Shown: piece after piece, positions 38,498 to 50,593 of the stretch
Layout: each line of letters begins with the position of its first letter
How positions within the stretch are numbered: the first letter of the stretch is position 1
Assembly (NCBI GenBank): GCA_003255065.1
Contig: QAOA01000289.1
Span: 915,805 to 979,804, forward strand
Source of the DNA: Cercis canadensis
Taxonomy: Eukaryota; Streptophyta; Magnoliopsida; Fabales; Fabaceae
Direction of reading: 5' to 3'
DNA length: 64,000 nucleotides
Notes under the pieces: model-generated
What the model saw: the letters and a program-made list of their open reading frames with translations, nothing else
The model's database searches: none
What the model was told of the DNA's origin: nothing
Program-made: the position numbers and the translations under genes

Positions 38498-40996
38498 ATG
38501 GGCAACACTTCCTCGATGCTCACGCAGTACGACATCGAAGAAGTCCAGGAACACTGTAACCACACATGTAATCCTGCATTGCTAATTTATTCGATTTTCA
38601 GACGCGAATGTTAAATTTCGAGCTAGTAATTGATTTTAATTTCTGTGTAGTTACGCAGCAGGAGATAGTTTCTTTCTACGAGAGGTTCTGTCAGCTTGAT
38701 CGCAATAGCTGCGGTTTTATTTCAGCTGACGAATTTTTGTCCGTACCCGAATTCGCCGTCAATCCTCTCTCTGTGGTTGTTCTCTTTCCGTATCTCTCTT
38801 CACAGAAGCGCACGCTATAAAGTGAAAACACAAGTTATCTTTGTTTTTTATCCCTATTTCAAGCACTTAATATAACGGTTTAGGATGGACACTGAAAAGT
38901 TATAGTGTTACGCAGATACTAATATGCATTTTGGTAACTTAGTGATCTGTTAAATATGGCAGAGATTGTTAAGGATGCTGAATAATTTGAACTTCAAGGA
39001 ATTTGTGGGGTTCTTGTCTGCATTCAGTCCTCTTGCAACCTTGCAACACAAAATCGAATGTAATGAATATCTATGAAATCCATTACATACTGTTGTTTTC
39101 CTAATTAATTTGCTGGCTTACGAATGAGTGATTACTTTTTCTACTATTTTGAATTATTATAGGGGTGCTGTTTGATTTGCAGTTATTTTCAAGGTCTACG
39201 ATACAGACTGCAATGGAAAAGTAACATTCAATGACTTGCTGGACGTTTTACGGGATTTGACAGGACAGTTTATATCAGAACAACAGAGAGAGGTGAAATA
39301 TTATTAGAATTCTCTTCTGCTATGTAACTTATATTTGATATTATCAGCATTGTATTTCTATAGTTCTTGAATATAAGAGTGAAATTAATTTTTAAGTGCC
39401 ACGTTTATAGTTCTCTACCAAAGAGAATATGGATGTTTACTTGTTGCAGTATCTTGAGCTTATCATTTAGCCTATAAACACTTCAACTTTTATCTGCCAA
39501 TTCTCTCCTTTTGGAAGCAATTTGGGAATTGGTTATTTAAAAGGATCAACGATACACATAAAGCTGGATATATGAAGAGTAGGGACTAAAATATGGACAG
39601 CTACCACCAAGTTGGAGAAGTAAGCAAAAGGCTATATGGAACTTGAAGAGATGTGTTATATATATATTACCCCCTTTTTGAAGCTGGGTCGCCTTTTTAA
39701 GGCTCTCAACTTTTAGGTCTAATTGCATTTCTCATTCTTCTAAAATGTAAGGGCAAATAGTGTTTTGGAACTTTGCACGCTGCATGCCTGTGTTTAATAC
39801 CAAGAAAAAATAAATATAGTAAAATCATTTTTAACCAGGAACAATATTCTTCTGAAGTGTAGAATGTACGTATACTTATAATTGGTGATTGCAATTATGT
39901 AGATGAGGTTGAGAATTTAAAATTTCTTAGAGGATATCAGTTTTATCAACAGTGTTTCTTCACATTTGAATTGCCAAAGCTAATTAAGAATGATAGTGAT
40001 CTGCTGCTAACAGCCTCTTTTGCATTCTGTTTCCTTTTTACCTGATACAGCAAGTTCTGACACATGTCCTAGAGGAAGCAGGCTATAAAAAGGATTCTTT
40101 GTTATTCTTGTCAGACTTTATGAAGGTACTGAGACAATTAATATTTTGCATGACTTCCAGCACAAAAAATTATGGTTACCTTCAATTTTAAAGTTGAGAT
40201 AGATCAACATTTTGACGGCAAGTAAAGCATAGTTGCCCTGCTTTATTATATATATTCTTCTGATCTGAGATATGATGTGTAAGATGAATATTTGTTACCT
40301 TCGTATCCTAATATGTGATCTAGTAAACTTAGTATTAATTCTTCTATTTAATTGCTTTCTTGCTTCTCCTTCATATCTACTATGCTCTTGCTAGGTTACT
40401 TTAGATACATGAAAAAAAGATAGCTGAGTAGTTTCCTTCACTACTAATGCTAGTTTCATTTTGTTCAGAGTTTTTGAGGAAGAAACTATTGAATAATATG
40501 TTGAGGATGTCAAAGGGGAGTTTTATTTTGTTGATCACTCACGATAATTAGTATGCATAGTTGCCTAGATGATTGCACTTATACTCGCTTGCAGTTGGAG
40601 GCAATAGTCACCGACTTTACGGCCTATCAATGATGTGAACCAACTTTTATTTTTTCTTCTGGAACTCAGGTTTTAGTAAGCAAGCGATGCTTATCTTTGT
40701 TATATTCATAATAACATTATCCCACAGACAACAATTTGAGTATAGTTTTATTGAATTCATGATTGTTTGCTATTACTTGCTGGTTTTGTACAAGGATCAC
40801 TCGCATAAGAGTCTGATACTATGCATCCTGAATGCATCTTGTATCCTTCATTTTATTCTAGGTGCCTTACTGCTTGATATTTGTTTACCATCTTCCATAT
40901 GAATCTTTTTTTAATTAATATTTATATATCCTTCTTTGCTTGCAGATTCTTGGAAACAATGGTTTGAAGATGGAAGTGGAGGTTCCAGTGGATTAG
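38498..40996 (+). CDS. Calcineurin-B-like EF-hand calcium-binding protein
   Basis: Six exons (38498-38567, 38651-38772, 38963-39059, 39183-39292, 40051-40125, 40946-40996) join in phase to give 174 residues. The protein begins MGNTSS, a good N-myristoylation signal. It has at least two EF-hand loops of canonical spacing: DRNSCGFISADE, with Cys at the fifth position, and DTDCNGKVTFND. It ends MEVEVPVD. It matches the calcineurin regulatory subunit B family and, from memory, Arabidopsis At3g18430 (175 aa). Fungal and animal CnB pairs with the CnA phosphatase; plants have no recognised CnA, so the partner is unknown. It is distinct from the larger CBL sensors that bind CIPK kinases. Exon 1 lies just after the duplicated assembly join. 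Confidence 0.92.
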
Positions 40997-43379
40997 AATG
41001 AGGGTAACCATTTCCTTTGAGTGTCTCTAATATACAACAAGCAAACTCACCATCTTTCTTTCCTGAGTTTGACGTAGGTGTCTTTGTCCTGGTATTTAGT
41101 TATTCCTCTTCGTGGCTGATAGATTTTCTTGAGTATCCATTTCCTTCACTACAAAATATTGATGATGTGATCCTTAACAGTGCATTCAGCCTTATTTATT
41201 CTTTTCTAAAATAATATTTCAAGTTAGTATGGAACTTTTTGCAGTTGGCGTGACAATATCTTGAGTTTTCGTTTTGCAATTTGACTGTTTGATACTTTTA
41301 CTATCTTGAACTATAGATAATAATTTTGTTCATGCTATTGACTTTGGGTTCTTGAAATAAGTCTGTATATTTTTTTTCCAGATTATATATATGAAGAGCA
41401 TCAATCAGATAAAAGATGAGGATCCTGATTACGCATGTATATTGGACTTTCTAATTTGCCTTTCGATGGGATCCTTGATTTTTTAATGTACTTCACCTCC
41501 CATAACCCTTGGTGCTGTCTTTGCATCCGCCGCGGCACCCCCGCTCCTCTTTTGTTTTTTCCTTTCTCTCTACTCCGCTTTTCTTAACGTTATTATCATT
41601 AGTCATAACAATCTAAGCAGACACTGTTGGTGATTTTTGTCCGTTATATTTTATTTGGCTAGCTTGATATAAATTATAATCTCCTTTGATTCAGTCAAGA
41701 AGCATGCATCTAGAACGCTTTCATTTGAAGTTTTGTATATGAGTTACTTTACAGGAAAACTAGGAAGAAAAAATCCATTAGTTCTATGAACACGAAATAT
41801 TCTCATTATGTTGTCGATTTGATTTTTTCTTTTCTGGAAATTGTCACTTAAACGATGTGCTCCCTTTATTTGTTTTGGGCTGGAAGTTAAAATATAGGTA
41901 TAGCCATTGGACCTTTGGGACTAGGGGCCAGGCCACCACTTAGGTTATCAATCTAGATTTGCGCGAGAGCACTATCTCAATGAGGTGTTTTGAATTTGCT
42001 TGCCCTTCTTTTTTGGTTGTTAAGGTTTATATATTAAGACGATTGCTTAATGTACAATAACAGCAGAATATAATTTTCCTGTATAATTTAATCTTTTGTT
42101 TTTTCATGGCCAAAAAAAAAAAATCTTTTGTTTTCCGCTGAAACTATTCTTATTCAGATATATGTTCATATGACTTATTGATATTGACTTTATTTAATGA
42201 AATGGCATTACCAAAAAAAGAAGTCATTTTCTTCTTTGGTAGGGTGTTATGTTCTGTTGGTCACTATTGGTTGTTATAGGGACACCAATCCTCACCTTTT
42301 TTTTTTTTCTTTGTTTTTGGGGGTGGGGTGTTAATCCTTTCAAATACTCGTTTTCTAGTAGTATACTAGTGGTGGTGTCATCTCACAATCCATTTGAAAA
42401 ATAGCACAGACGACTGCCTAGTCTGCCTGTCTTTTCTAATGAATTAATAATAGCCAAAAAGAAATTACCATTTCCTTAACTCCTAAGCTAATTGTGGTGG
42501 TCTTTTACTCTTTAACCTTGAGTCCTTCGGAATTTACAGGATAAGGAAATAAAAAGAAGAAAAGAATGTGCGGATAAGAATTAAAAAAAATAAACTTCTT
42601 AATTTGAAGAAATTACATTACTTGTTATTCTTTATTTATTTTTCTTTCTTTACTAAAGAAAACTCCCAAATAAGAAAAGAGGTAATAACTTTTCATATCT
42701 TATCTTTTCATCATTCCTCATTTCTCTCAATTTAAACGCGGCCTTGAGAGTGAGGATTCAGATTCTTTATTGAAACTCCATAATTATACGCAGGATCTGG
42801 ATGAGTTATTGCAGTTCACCAGGAGTGAATATGTCCACGTTAGTAGAATTGGGGACTTCTGTACGTTGAGTAAGATATTTGACATCTGTATCTGAATCAG
42901 ACATTATGGGTAGGAGAAAGGAAAGTGTATATTGCCGTGGTTGGTAACGTTTAATGCACTGGCTTTTGAGAGAGAGAGAGAGAGAGGAGGGGTGGGGGGG
43001 TTGGTGGTACAGGTAACTAGTTAGTGTAACTAGGAAGAGTAAGTAAGATGGTAGACAGGGAGGAAGCTGAAGGTAAATGACAGAAAAATCCGAATGCATG
43101 ATCGTGACTCGTAGATCCTCATTGATTTTATAAACGGCAATTCAATTTTTACAGTGCTCAATTTTATTATTTTCCCCAAATTTTACAGTCTGTTATATAT
43201 CGATGTAGGTTTTGCATAATACATTCTTTGGAATATTTGAAAGGCACATCAATATTAGGACCAAAGATATTAATAATACAAAAAGTAAAATTAATTTTAC
43301 AAATACTATATTTTTTAAATTATTTTTACATCTATCATAATTTTTATTTGAAGCTAGGATCACTGGTGATGCAATTGTG

Positions 43380-43620
43380 TTTGTATATAATGGTGTCACT
43401 CTTGTGATGATGCATTATCTAAATGACATCACTACAAGGATGACATAATAAGCTCAATAGTGACACCCAATTTAGATTCCTGCCAAATTCCCTTACAGTT
43501 ATGCTATGTGGAAGAGTAACACAAATAGACTTATTGCGTCACTCTTATAGTGACACCATTTGGATATCGCGTCACTACAAGAATGACATGTTTGTCAAAT
43601 TGTATTACTCTTGTAGTGCT
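43380..43620. mobile_element. CACTA-like terminal/subterminal repeat remnant
   Basis: CACTACAAGAATGACA (about 43577-43592), its partner CTTGTAGTG (ending near 43619) and further variants (ATCACTACAAGGATGACA near 43428, GTCACTCTT near 43394) are repeated in both orientations. CACTA transposons have CACTACAAGAAAA-like ends with clustered subterminal copies. There is no coding sequence, and no clear 3-bp target-site duplication was found. Confidence 0.35.
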
Positions 43621-43739
43621 GTAATATATACAATTGCTTCGTCGGTCTTTTTTACAAAATGAAAATTACGATAGATATAAAAATTATTTTAAAATGTATT
43701 GTATTTATAGAATTAAGTTTTTAAAATATATTATTGAAG

Positions 43740-44310
43740 TGATTGATCCTCAATATTACTTATGAGTTGTGACGGGGGTCAAGCTCTTCAATTTTATTAA
43801 ACGAACATCTGCCTACTTAAGCTATTTGCTTGTAATGGTCCAGTTCTACTTTTAGTCGTTTTGTTTTACTAAAGTTGTAACTGAAACAAGTTAGATGTGT
43901 TCATGCACTTATAAATTTGGATTCCATGATCAATTGAGCTATTACTTGTGACAGTCAAGCTCCCTAATTTTATTAGACGGGTATGAGACTAATCAAGCTT
44001 TTGACGGTTAAGCTCTACCTTTTTGTCTTTATGCTTTAAACAAGGTTGTAATTGAAACAAGTTAGATATTTCAATTAAAAGATGCATTTATTGATTTGAA
44101 TTTCAAAGAAATCTCAAATCTTAGAGGACTAACTAATTGAAATATTACTTGTGACGGTTAAGCTCTTAAATTTTATTAGATGATCGTGGGACTAATAAAG
44201 CTATTTCTGATGACAGTCGAGCTCTACTTTCCGTCTTTCTGCTTTAATAAAGTTGTAATTAAAATAAATTAGATATTTTACTAGAAGAGGCATTTGTTAC
44301 TTTGTAACTA
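43740..44310. repeat. Diverged tandem repeat, three units with an internal half-repeat
   Basis: Three units, anchored at TTGTGAC near 43768, 43946 and 44149 (spacing about 178 and 203 bp), each run through AATTTTATTA, an AAGCT-containing middle, a GTCTTT/GTCGTTTT stretch and GTTGTAAxTxAAAxAA. The motif GACGGTTAAGCTC and variants occur about twice per unit, suggesting an older half-size unit. Confidence 0.75.
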
Positions 44311-44613
44311 TCTAAATAAATGCATACCTTCTATCCTACATGTCCCTGTCTATATAACTATTTGTCTTGGTGAAATGTCAAAGTTCCTGTTTACTTTATT
44401 CTCTCTGTAACGTTTATTTATCCCAAGTCATTTGCCAATTAGTCTTAAAAACATGCTCCTATGAAATACCATGGTAGCGATAGCAGCAAGGTTCGTGATC
44501 CATGTGAGACTGTGAGAGTTGACCTTAGACATAATTTTATTACTTATCTAAATCAGGTGGTCGGCAATTGGCAATACCTTATTCTAGCCGTTGGAAACGA
44601 TGCCACACAAAAA

Positions 44614-44818
44614 AAAAAACAACTTTCTTAAAAAGAAAAAACTAAAGAAGGAAGGGGCTATGAGCGCTTGCGGGAAAAGGAAGACATGGAGGGCCCTACA
44701 ACCAAAATGCATTCANAAAAAACAACTGTCTTAAAAAGAAAAAACTAAAGAAGGAACGGGCTATGAGCGCTTGCGGGAAAAGGAAGACATGGAGGGCCCT
44801 ACAACCAAAATGCATTCA
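44614..44818. other. Single-N join with 102-bp duplicated flank
   Basis: The N at 44716 separates 44614-44715 and 44717-44818, two near-identical 102-bp copies. This is the pattern of an unmerged contig overlap. Confidence 0.88.
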
Positions 44819-45249
44819 TCACCTCTGAAAATCCAAAAACGAAGAGCCCAGAACTGAGGCTTAAGACAAAGGCGAACAAAAACGTTGATAAAGTATCATT
44901 TTGTCTCAAATTGGACAACGAAAGCCACTCTACTTTTCTTCTTCTCGTAATGCGCATGCTGGGTCTTGTTCAGCTGTCCTGGATATTTGTATTTGGAATA
45001 GTATGCTGTCCTTGAACAAAAGCGAAGAAAAAGTTTTGATTTTTTTTTTCCAGCCTGCGTCTCAATCTCTGCGTAAATTTTGGCTCTTTTGTTGTATTTG
45101 GCAGAGAATTGTGTGTGAGCAGTTTCTGAAAGATTGGTGGAGACATAAAGGATCCAACTAAGTTGGGGTTTCCATGTTTGTCTCATTGGACACTGACGTA
45201 ACGCTCAATTGCAAGGCAGGTTCCGTTTTAAATCTCTTCCCTTATTAGA

Positions 45250-45965
45250 AAAACGTGTCCAGGTGTTCTTTATATGGTTCCTTCTCCTCACAACGAAACC
45301 ATAATTTTCTTGCGTGTTTTCCCGTCTTTTCTCTCGGACCAAACACAAACAGCACTCTGTTCCTTAGAGAGGCATTGGCGTTTCTTGAAGCGCAAATTTT
45401 CGTTTTCAATTTCTGATTTTCGATTGAGCGTTTGTAGCGGAGAAGATAAGCTGTTGAGTATTGTAACTGTGGTTTTGTTGGCGTTAATGATCATACTCAT
45501 ATCTGTTCGCGACCAGATAGATCACATTCTTCCCCTTTTCTCTTCGGTGATCGCTGTGAACCGCCATTCTTTTTGCTCGATATTGGCCAAAATTTGCAAT
45601 TACGGTGTTTTTTTTTTTTTTTCTGGAGGTAGGTTTTATGATCTATTTCTGAGACAGAGCACATGGAGGTGACTCTGAAAACTTGCTTTTCTTTCCCTCA
45701 TACAGCTCACGGTCATCTTCGCGGGTTATGTTATGTGTATTTAGTTATTTACTATGCTCACATGCCTAAGTGCCATCATGTCCATTTAATATTTTGTCGC
45801 AATTTTTTTTTTTTGAAAAATTCTTTCTTTCTCTTTCTCTCTCCTTTTCCCCTTTCAGATTGCCAAGTGTTGAATTTAAGGGGGAAATTCTGATGAATTT
45901 TTTATTTTTTTGTAATCTGTGTTCAGGAATAAGTGTGGTTGCTTGTACATTGAATCAAGTGTAGC
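45250..45965 (+). promoter_or_regulatory. 5' UTR of the DUF593 gene with a probable leader intron
   Basis: A donor (GAG|GTAGGT, intron from 45629) and an acceptor (GTGTTCAG, ending 45926) fit a 5' UTR intron of about 300 bp, leaving about 39 untranslated bases before the ATG at 45966. This is inferred from splice sites only. Confidence 0.45.
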
Positions 45966-47681
45966 ATGGCAGAAATTAGTGTAGCTTCTGGGATGGGTGA
46001 AAATGATATTACAGCTATGAAGGAGACACTTCGTGCCCAACAACAGCTTCTGCAGAAACTATATGCTGAATTGGATGAGGAACGAGAAGCCTCAGCTACT
46101 GCAACCAGTGAAGCTTTGGATATGATATTGCGTTTGCAAGGAGAAAAGGCTGCAGTGAAGATGGAAGCAAGTCACTACAAGAGAATGGCAGAGGAGAAGA
46201 TGGAACATACTGAGAATACTCTTGCAGTTTTTGAAGATCTAATGTACCAGAAAGAAATGGAAATCGCATCTCTAGAGTTTCAAGTTCAGGCATATAAACA
46301 CAAGCTTCTGAGCATGGGATGTGACTTCTCTGCCGGTGAATTTCAGTTTCCAGAGAATCTGCTGGAGCAAAGAAATGAAGAAAATGGACAAAATAGCACT
46401 GTGAGAAGGCTGAACTCATTGCCCCCTATTCCAGTTAATAGGAATCCCCCTATCATGAGATCTAGTCGAAGGAGAGCAAGATCACCTAGTCCCAGTCCCG
46501 CTCCAATTCCAGATATGATGCCTAAAATAGTTGTAGAAAACACTGACCAGGGAGATGTTTCACTAAGCTTAGATTCAACAAGAAACTCACTAGAGTCTAC
46601 ATATGCAACCCTTGATTCATACTGGAACCAGATCAAAAGGTTAGATGAAAAAGTGAAAGTGATATCAGATTGTAAAGAATCTGAAGGAGAAAAATGTGCA
46701 AATCTGGAGAGAAGAGGTAGATCATGTTCAGTATTTTCACAAGCTAATATTACAGGGGACCAAACTCAAAGAATACCCTCTACTAATTCAGAACAAGTGA
46801 ATCATTGTGAAGGCACACAGGATATGGAAGTAGGTGCTAATCCTTCTAGCTCAGTAAATGTCCATGATGTATTTGAAGTTCCACCACAGCCTCGCAAGAC
46901 TCATAAAGTAAAAAGACGTGAGAGATTGAATTCTGAAGCTGAGAACAGATTGACAAAACCAGACTCGCTGTCCGAGGGAATGATCGAATCACATGTTAAA
47001 CATGAATCAGAGAAGCTAAGAAGCATGCTCAGTGGAAACCATGATTTCAAAATACCTTCCCCAAAAGACATGACAACTATCATTGACCAGAAAAAAGATG
47101 GGATGGGTATGGATTGCAATGCTTCATCACTTCGCCCTACGATTAGTCTTGCTGTGTCTCAAGCTGAGATTCACAAGCTGCATCAGAGAATTGAGCGGCT
47201 TGAGGTGCAGAGAATTAGCACAAGGGAAGAGATTACTCGTGAAGGGGATGGGGAAGAGCAGTTGAGATTGTTGAAGGACATACACAACCAACTCAATTCA
47301 ATACAGTCAGAGATGAGAAGCTGGAAAACCCAAGAATCCCCACCTAAGAGTAAGAGACATGTGAATTTGGATCCTTTACAAGAGGTAAGTCAGATATACT
47401 CTGGTGTTTTTGCAAAAGAAAAGAAATTTCATAATTGTTCACATGAACCTCTCATTTCCCTAACTCTTCGCTTTGTTTGTCTCTCTACCCTCCATGACAT
47501 AGACCATTTATCATTTGGTAATAGACTATTAGTTTGCATGTGAGGAGATGGGGTTGGAGCAATTTGTGTTTGTTGGCTTTTAATGAAATCTTGGATTATT
47601 TGTTTTCTGTTTAACATTCAAACTAAGAGTATGATAATATCAATTTCTGTGACACAGGCAATGCTGTACTTTTGGCTTTGA
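45966..47681 (+). CDS. GTD-binding (DUF593) myosin-binding family protein
   Basis: Two exons (45966-47384 and 47658-47681) join in phase to give 480 residues ending EAMLYFWL. Residues about 12-118 form the GTD-binding coiled coil typical of DUF593 (QLLQKLYAELDEERE ... KEMEIASLEFQVQAYKHKLLSMGC). The middle is polar and disordered with an RRRARSPSPSPAP stretch. A second heptad-like segment (QAEIHKLHQRIERLEVQ) lies near residues 396-413. Family knowledge: DUF593 proteins bind the globular tail of class XI myosins and link them to organelle traffic. No N-terminal membrane anchor is visible, unlike the longer MYOB1-type members. From memory it resembles At2g24140 and its duplicate At4g30830. Reading on past 47384 gives a different C-terminus, which I take to be intron. 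Confidence 0.88.
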
Positions 47682-50593
47682 TCAGGTAAATACAGGAGGA
47701 CTATCTCAGACAACCAATCAACTCGACGTATCATCAGTGTGCATATGCTTTGTCTATATAGAGGATTTTGTTAGGGTATAGGTAGAATAGATCTCTTGAT
47801 TTGATTTTAGTTACTGAAGAATGCATACCTTGTCATAACTCCATATTGTAATTTGAACATTAGGCACTAGTGTAATGGTGATTTGAAACTCTTGTAGGGT
47901 TAAATATGTTTTCCTGTGTTTTCTTCTGAGATTGAGGTTATGATACACATGACTTAGTGGATTGAAAGAGGTTTATGTCTTGCAAGATAGTTGTGGTATT
48001 TTCATGCCATGAGAGAAAGTAAGATTTTATGCTGTGCCTTTTCTGCTCATATTATAATGAACTAATGAAGTGAAAGCAGACAAATCAATGTCCTGGTTTT
48101 TCTGAGGAACTTTTAATGCTTTTTATACTTTTGCTACCTTCCTGAGACTAATCTTTTCCAAGCAGTTCAGAGCCATTTTATATTCTTTCTAACAATGATC
48201 ATGTTTGATGAGAAGAGGAAACATTACCAGTTTTCTCACTATAAATTCACTGCTCCTTTGCCCAATTTCAGGGATGGGAATAGCCATGAAGTTGAGATTG
48301 GATTATACTCCATTAGCATAATAATATGTATTTGTTTGCCTTGGCAGCAGAAAATTAAGTTTAATGGTGACTTCATGTTGCTACGAAGTTTATACAAATA
48401 CTCCTCAGTGTAAAATTTAAACTTCAGGAAAAAAATTTGTTGCTGAAAGTCATGAATGTACCCCGCCCTGTTTACAGAGATTGGAATGGTCCATAGAGGA
48501 GCTATAACCTATAAGATAGTGATCTTAAGCTGGACAAAGATCATTCTGCATAACAAGTGTGCTTGGACTATTCACTAGCTTGATTCACAAAGAAGCATGA
48601 GATATTCTCTATATGACTATTATTTGAACCACCCAGCAACCCAGAAAAGCTTGTAAGAAAAGACAAGAAAGACAGACAGAGACCGCAAAGAAAGCAAATA
48701 AATGGGCTTACTAGTAAACACCAAGCAGAGAACTTTAGTGAGCCCAGACCCATGTCTCCTTTTATTGTTCTTACTAGACTACTTCTGGTTGCGTATATTT
48801 AAGTTATAGCCCAAAAAAAAAAAAACGAAAGTTGTAAGCTGCTCTTGGACAGCCCTTTTTGTTAAATGCAGTAGAGTTTCACTGTATTTTACATGTTACA
48901 ACTTTTAACCATTGAACTACGTTGGTAAGGGAGGTCACCATCAAATAGCAGTCAATAGCACCATATCATATTCACATTCCTCTTTTCTTGCACAATAGTA
49001 ATGTACTTTGTTTTACTTTCATTTGCTCCTACCTGAAACCTGCTTCCAGCATCTGCTATCCAAAAAAAACTAAGGCAGTAGCTGATGATAGTACATGAGT
49101 GAAGTTGATTAAATCAAAGTATTGCTTAAAAACTATCTATTATATTCCATTATGGAAAACAAATCTAAAGTTGCCCTTGCATCTCCTTCTGTGCAAACTG
49201 TCATCAATAAAAGCATGAAGAGCAAAATCGTAGCGTCTTATGGATAAAAGCTTACACGAATTGAATAATTGATCTCCTCTTGGAAAACCCCAATGGAAGT
49301 TTTAACCACAATGTGCTGTGGCCACAAAAGATGCGTGATGCGTTTGGAGAGACTAGTAACGATGAAGATTCAAACATAGTTGTCAAACAATATTGTAAAA
49401 AAGCTAGTATAACCATTACTCTGATTATTAGAACATTACCAGATAGAATTATGTAGAAACATCTAAAGTATCTTCTACATTCAGAAGGTCACCTGCTTCT
49501 GCTACAATTTATCTTGGTGACTCTGAAGCTCACAGAAATATTATACATAATTTGGTAGGTAGTGTCTTTGCTAAAAAAGACACTGAGCTGGGTGTCACTT
49601 TGGACCATCCCAATGTATTCTTTTCTGTAGCATTTGCTAAAATTTCAGGTTTCTTTGATGCTGACAAAACAGAACTAATAGACCTACCAAATATCCTCAT
49701 CAACTACTTACAATGATTTTGATAGGCATTTTCATTGAATGGTCGTAATTTAACGTTGGAAAGGTAGCAACCTTTGAGGCACCATGGATACTTTAACATA
49801 CGCGTGGTTAAGCAATAGCAATAGTGGAGAATGTTCTTTAAGGAGTATCTGGTATGTCTTGGTTTCCAAATATCAAGATGAAAATACATGTTTTTATAAT
49901 TCTAAATTCATTATACTTGTTTCTTCTTATCGAAGTCAAGGACAACTTGACCTACCGCAGCAATAATCATGGCCTAGCGGTTTTCTCGTGCTGAAGTGTG
50001 AAACTGAAGTGGATTTTATCATCATATTAAAATGAGAATTGGGTTTATGATCAACTTCCACTCGCTAATAATTATATATAAAAAGGTAGGCAAAAAGGAG
50101 AACTAAAAGGGGCACTTCGATTTTTGAAATCACTTCGAGTTGCCACAAACATAAGCATCAGCTTACAAGAGATAATAAAACCAATAGAATGTAAGTATTG
50201 GTTAAGGTACAATTCACGTGGTGGACTTATTGAAGTAGAAAGTAGCACTGCATATAGTTAGGTGTGAAATTTGATGCAACAAACAAACGGAAAATCTCTT
50301 AAAAAGAGAACTAGTAGACCAATTGACATAATCACCTCGTTTTTCAGAGAAGAACAGGACACAATCATTTCAACTCTGTAAAAAAATAATGATTTTATTA
50401 GGATGTGCTTGGTGAATGTGAAAACGGGAGATATGAAGAAAGATTACATTGCTAGTTTTATCATTCTCCCTCCATTTCTCTCACTCTCAGTTTTATCATG
50501 CACGCTTCTAAACTAGTTCAATACAGAAAAGGATAAAAGGAGAATGAATTCAATGATCCAAATTTACAATGCCTCCAATATTAATTCAATTAT
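47682..50593. other. Spacer between convergent DUF593 and LRR-kinase genes
   Basis: This holds the 3' UTRs of both genes and AT-rich sequence. Short frames here have no similarity I can recognise. The stretch around 49400-49700 has more even base composition and could be an old exon or element relic, but I cannot name it. Confidence 0.5.

Larger units (their letters stand above)
40997..44895. other. Gene-poor spacer with repeats
   Basis: This holds the 3' UTR of the calcineurin-B-like gene, a GA microsatellite (42969-42987), CACTA-like subterminal motifs (43380-43620), a diverged tandem repeat (43740-44310) and a duplicated single-N join (44614-44818). A minus-strand frame near 42806-43099 contains an ATG-led reading (MSDSDTDVKYLTQRTE) that I cannot identify. 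No convincing gene. Confidence 0.5.

Noticed and set aside
47385-47543. Continuation of the DUF593 frame past 47384
   Set aside because: A good GTAAGT donor at 47385 and an in-phase final exon ending EAMLYFWL show this is intron.
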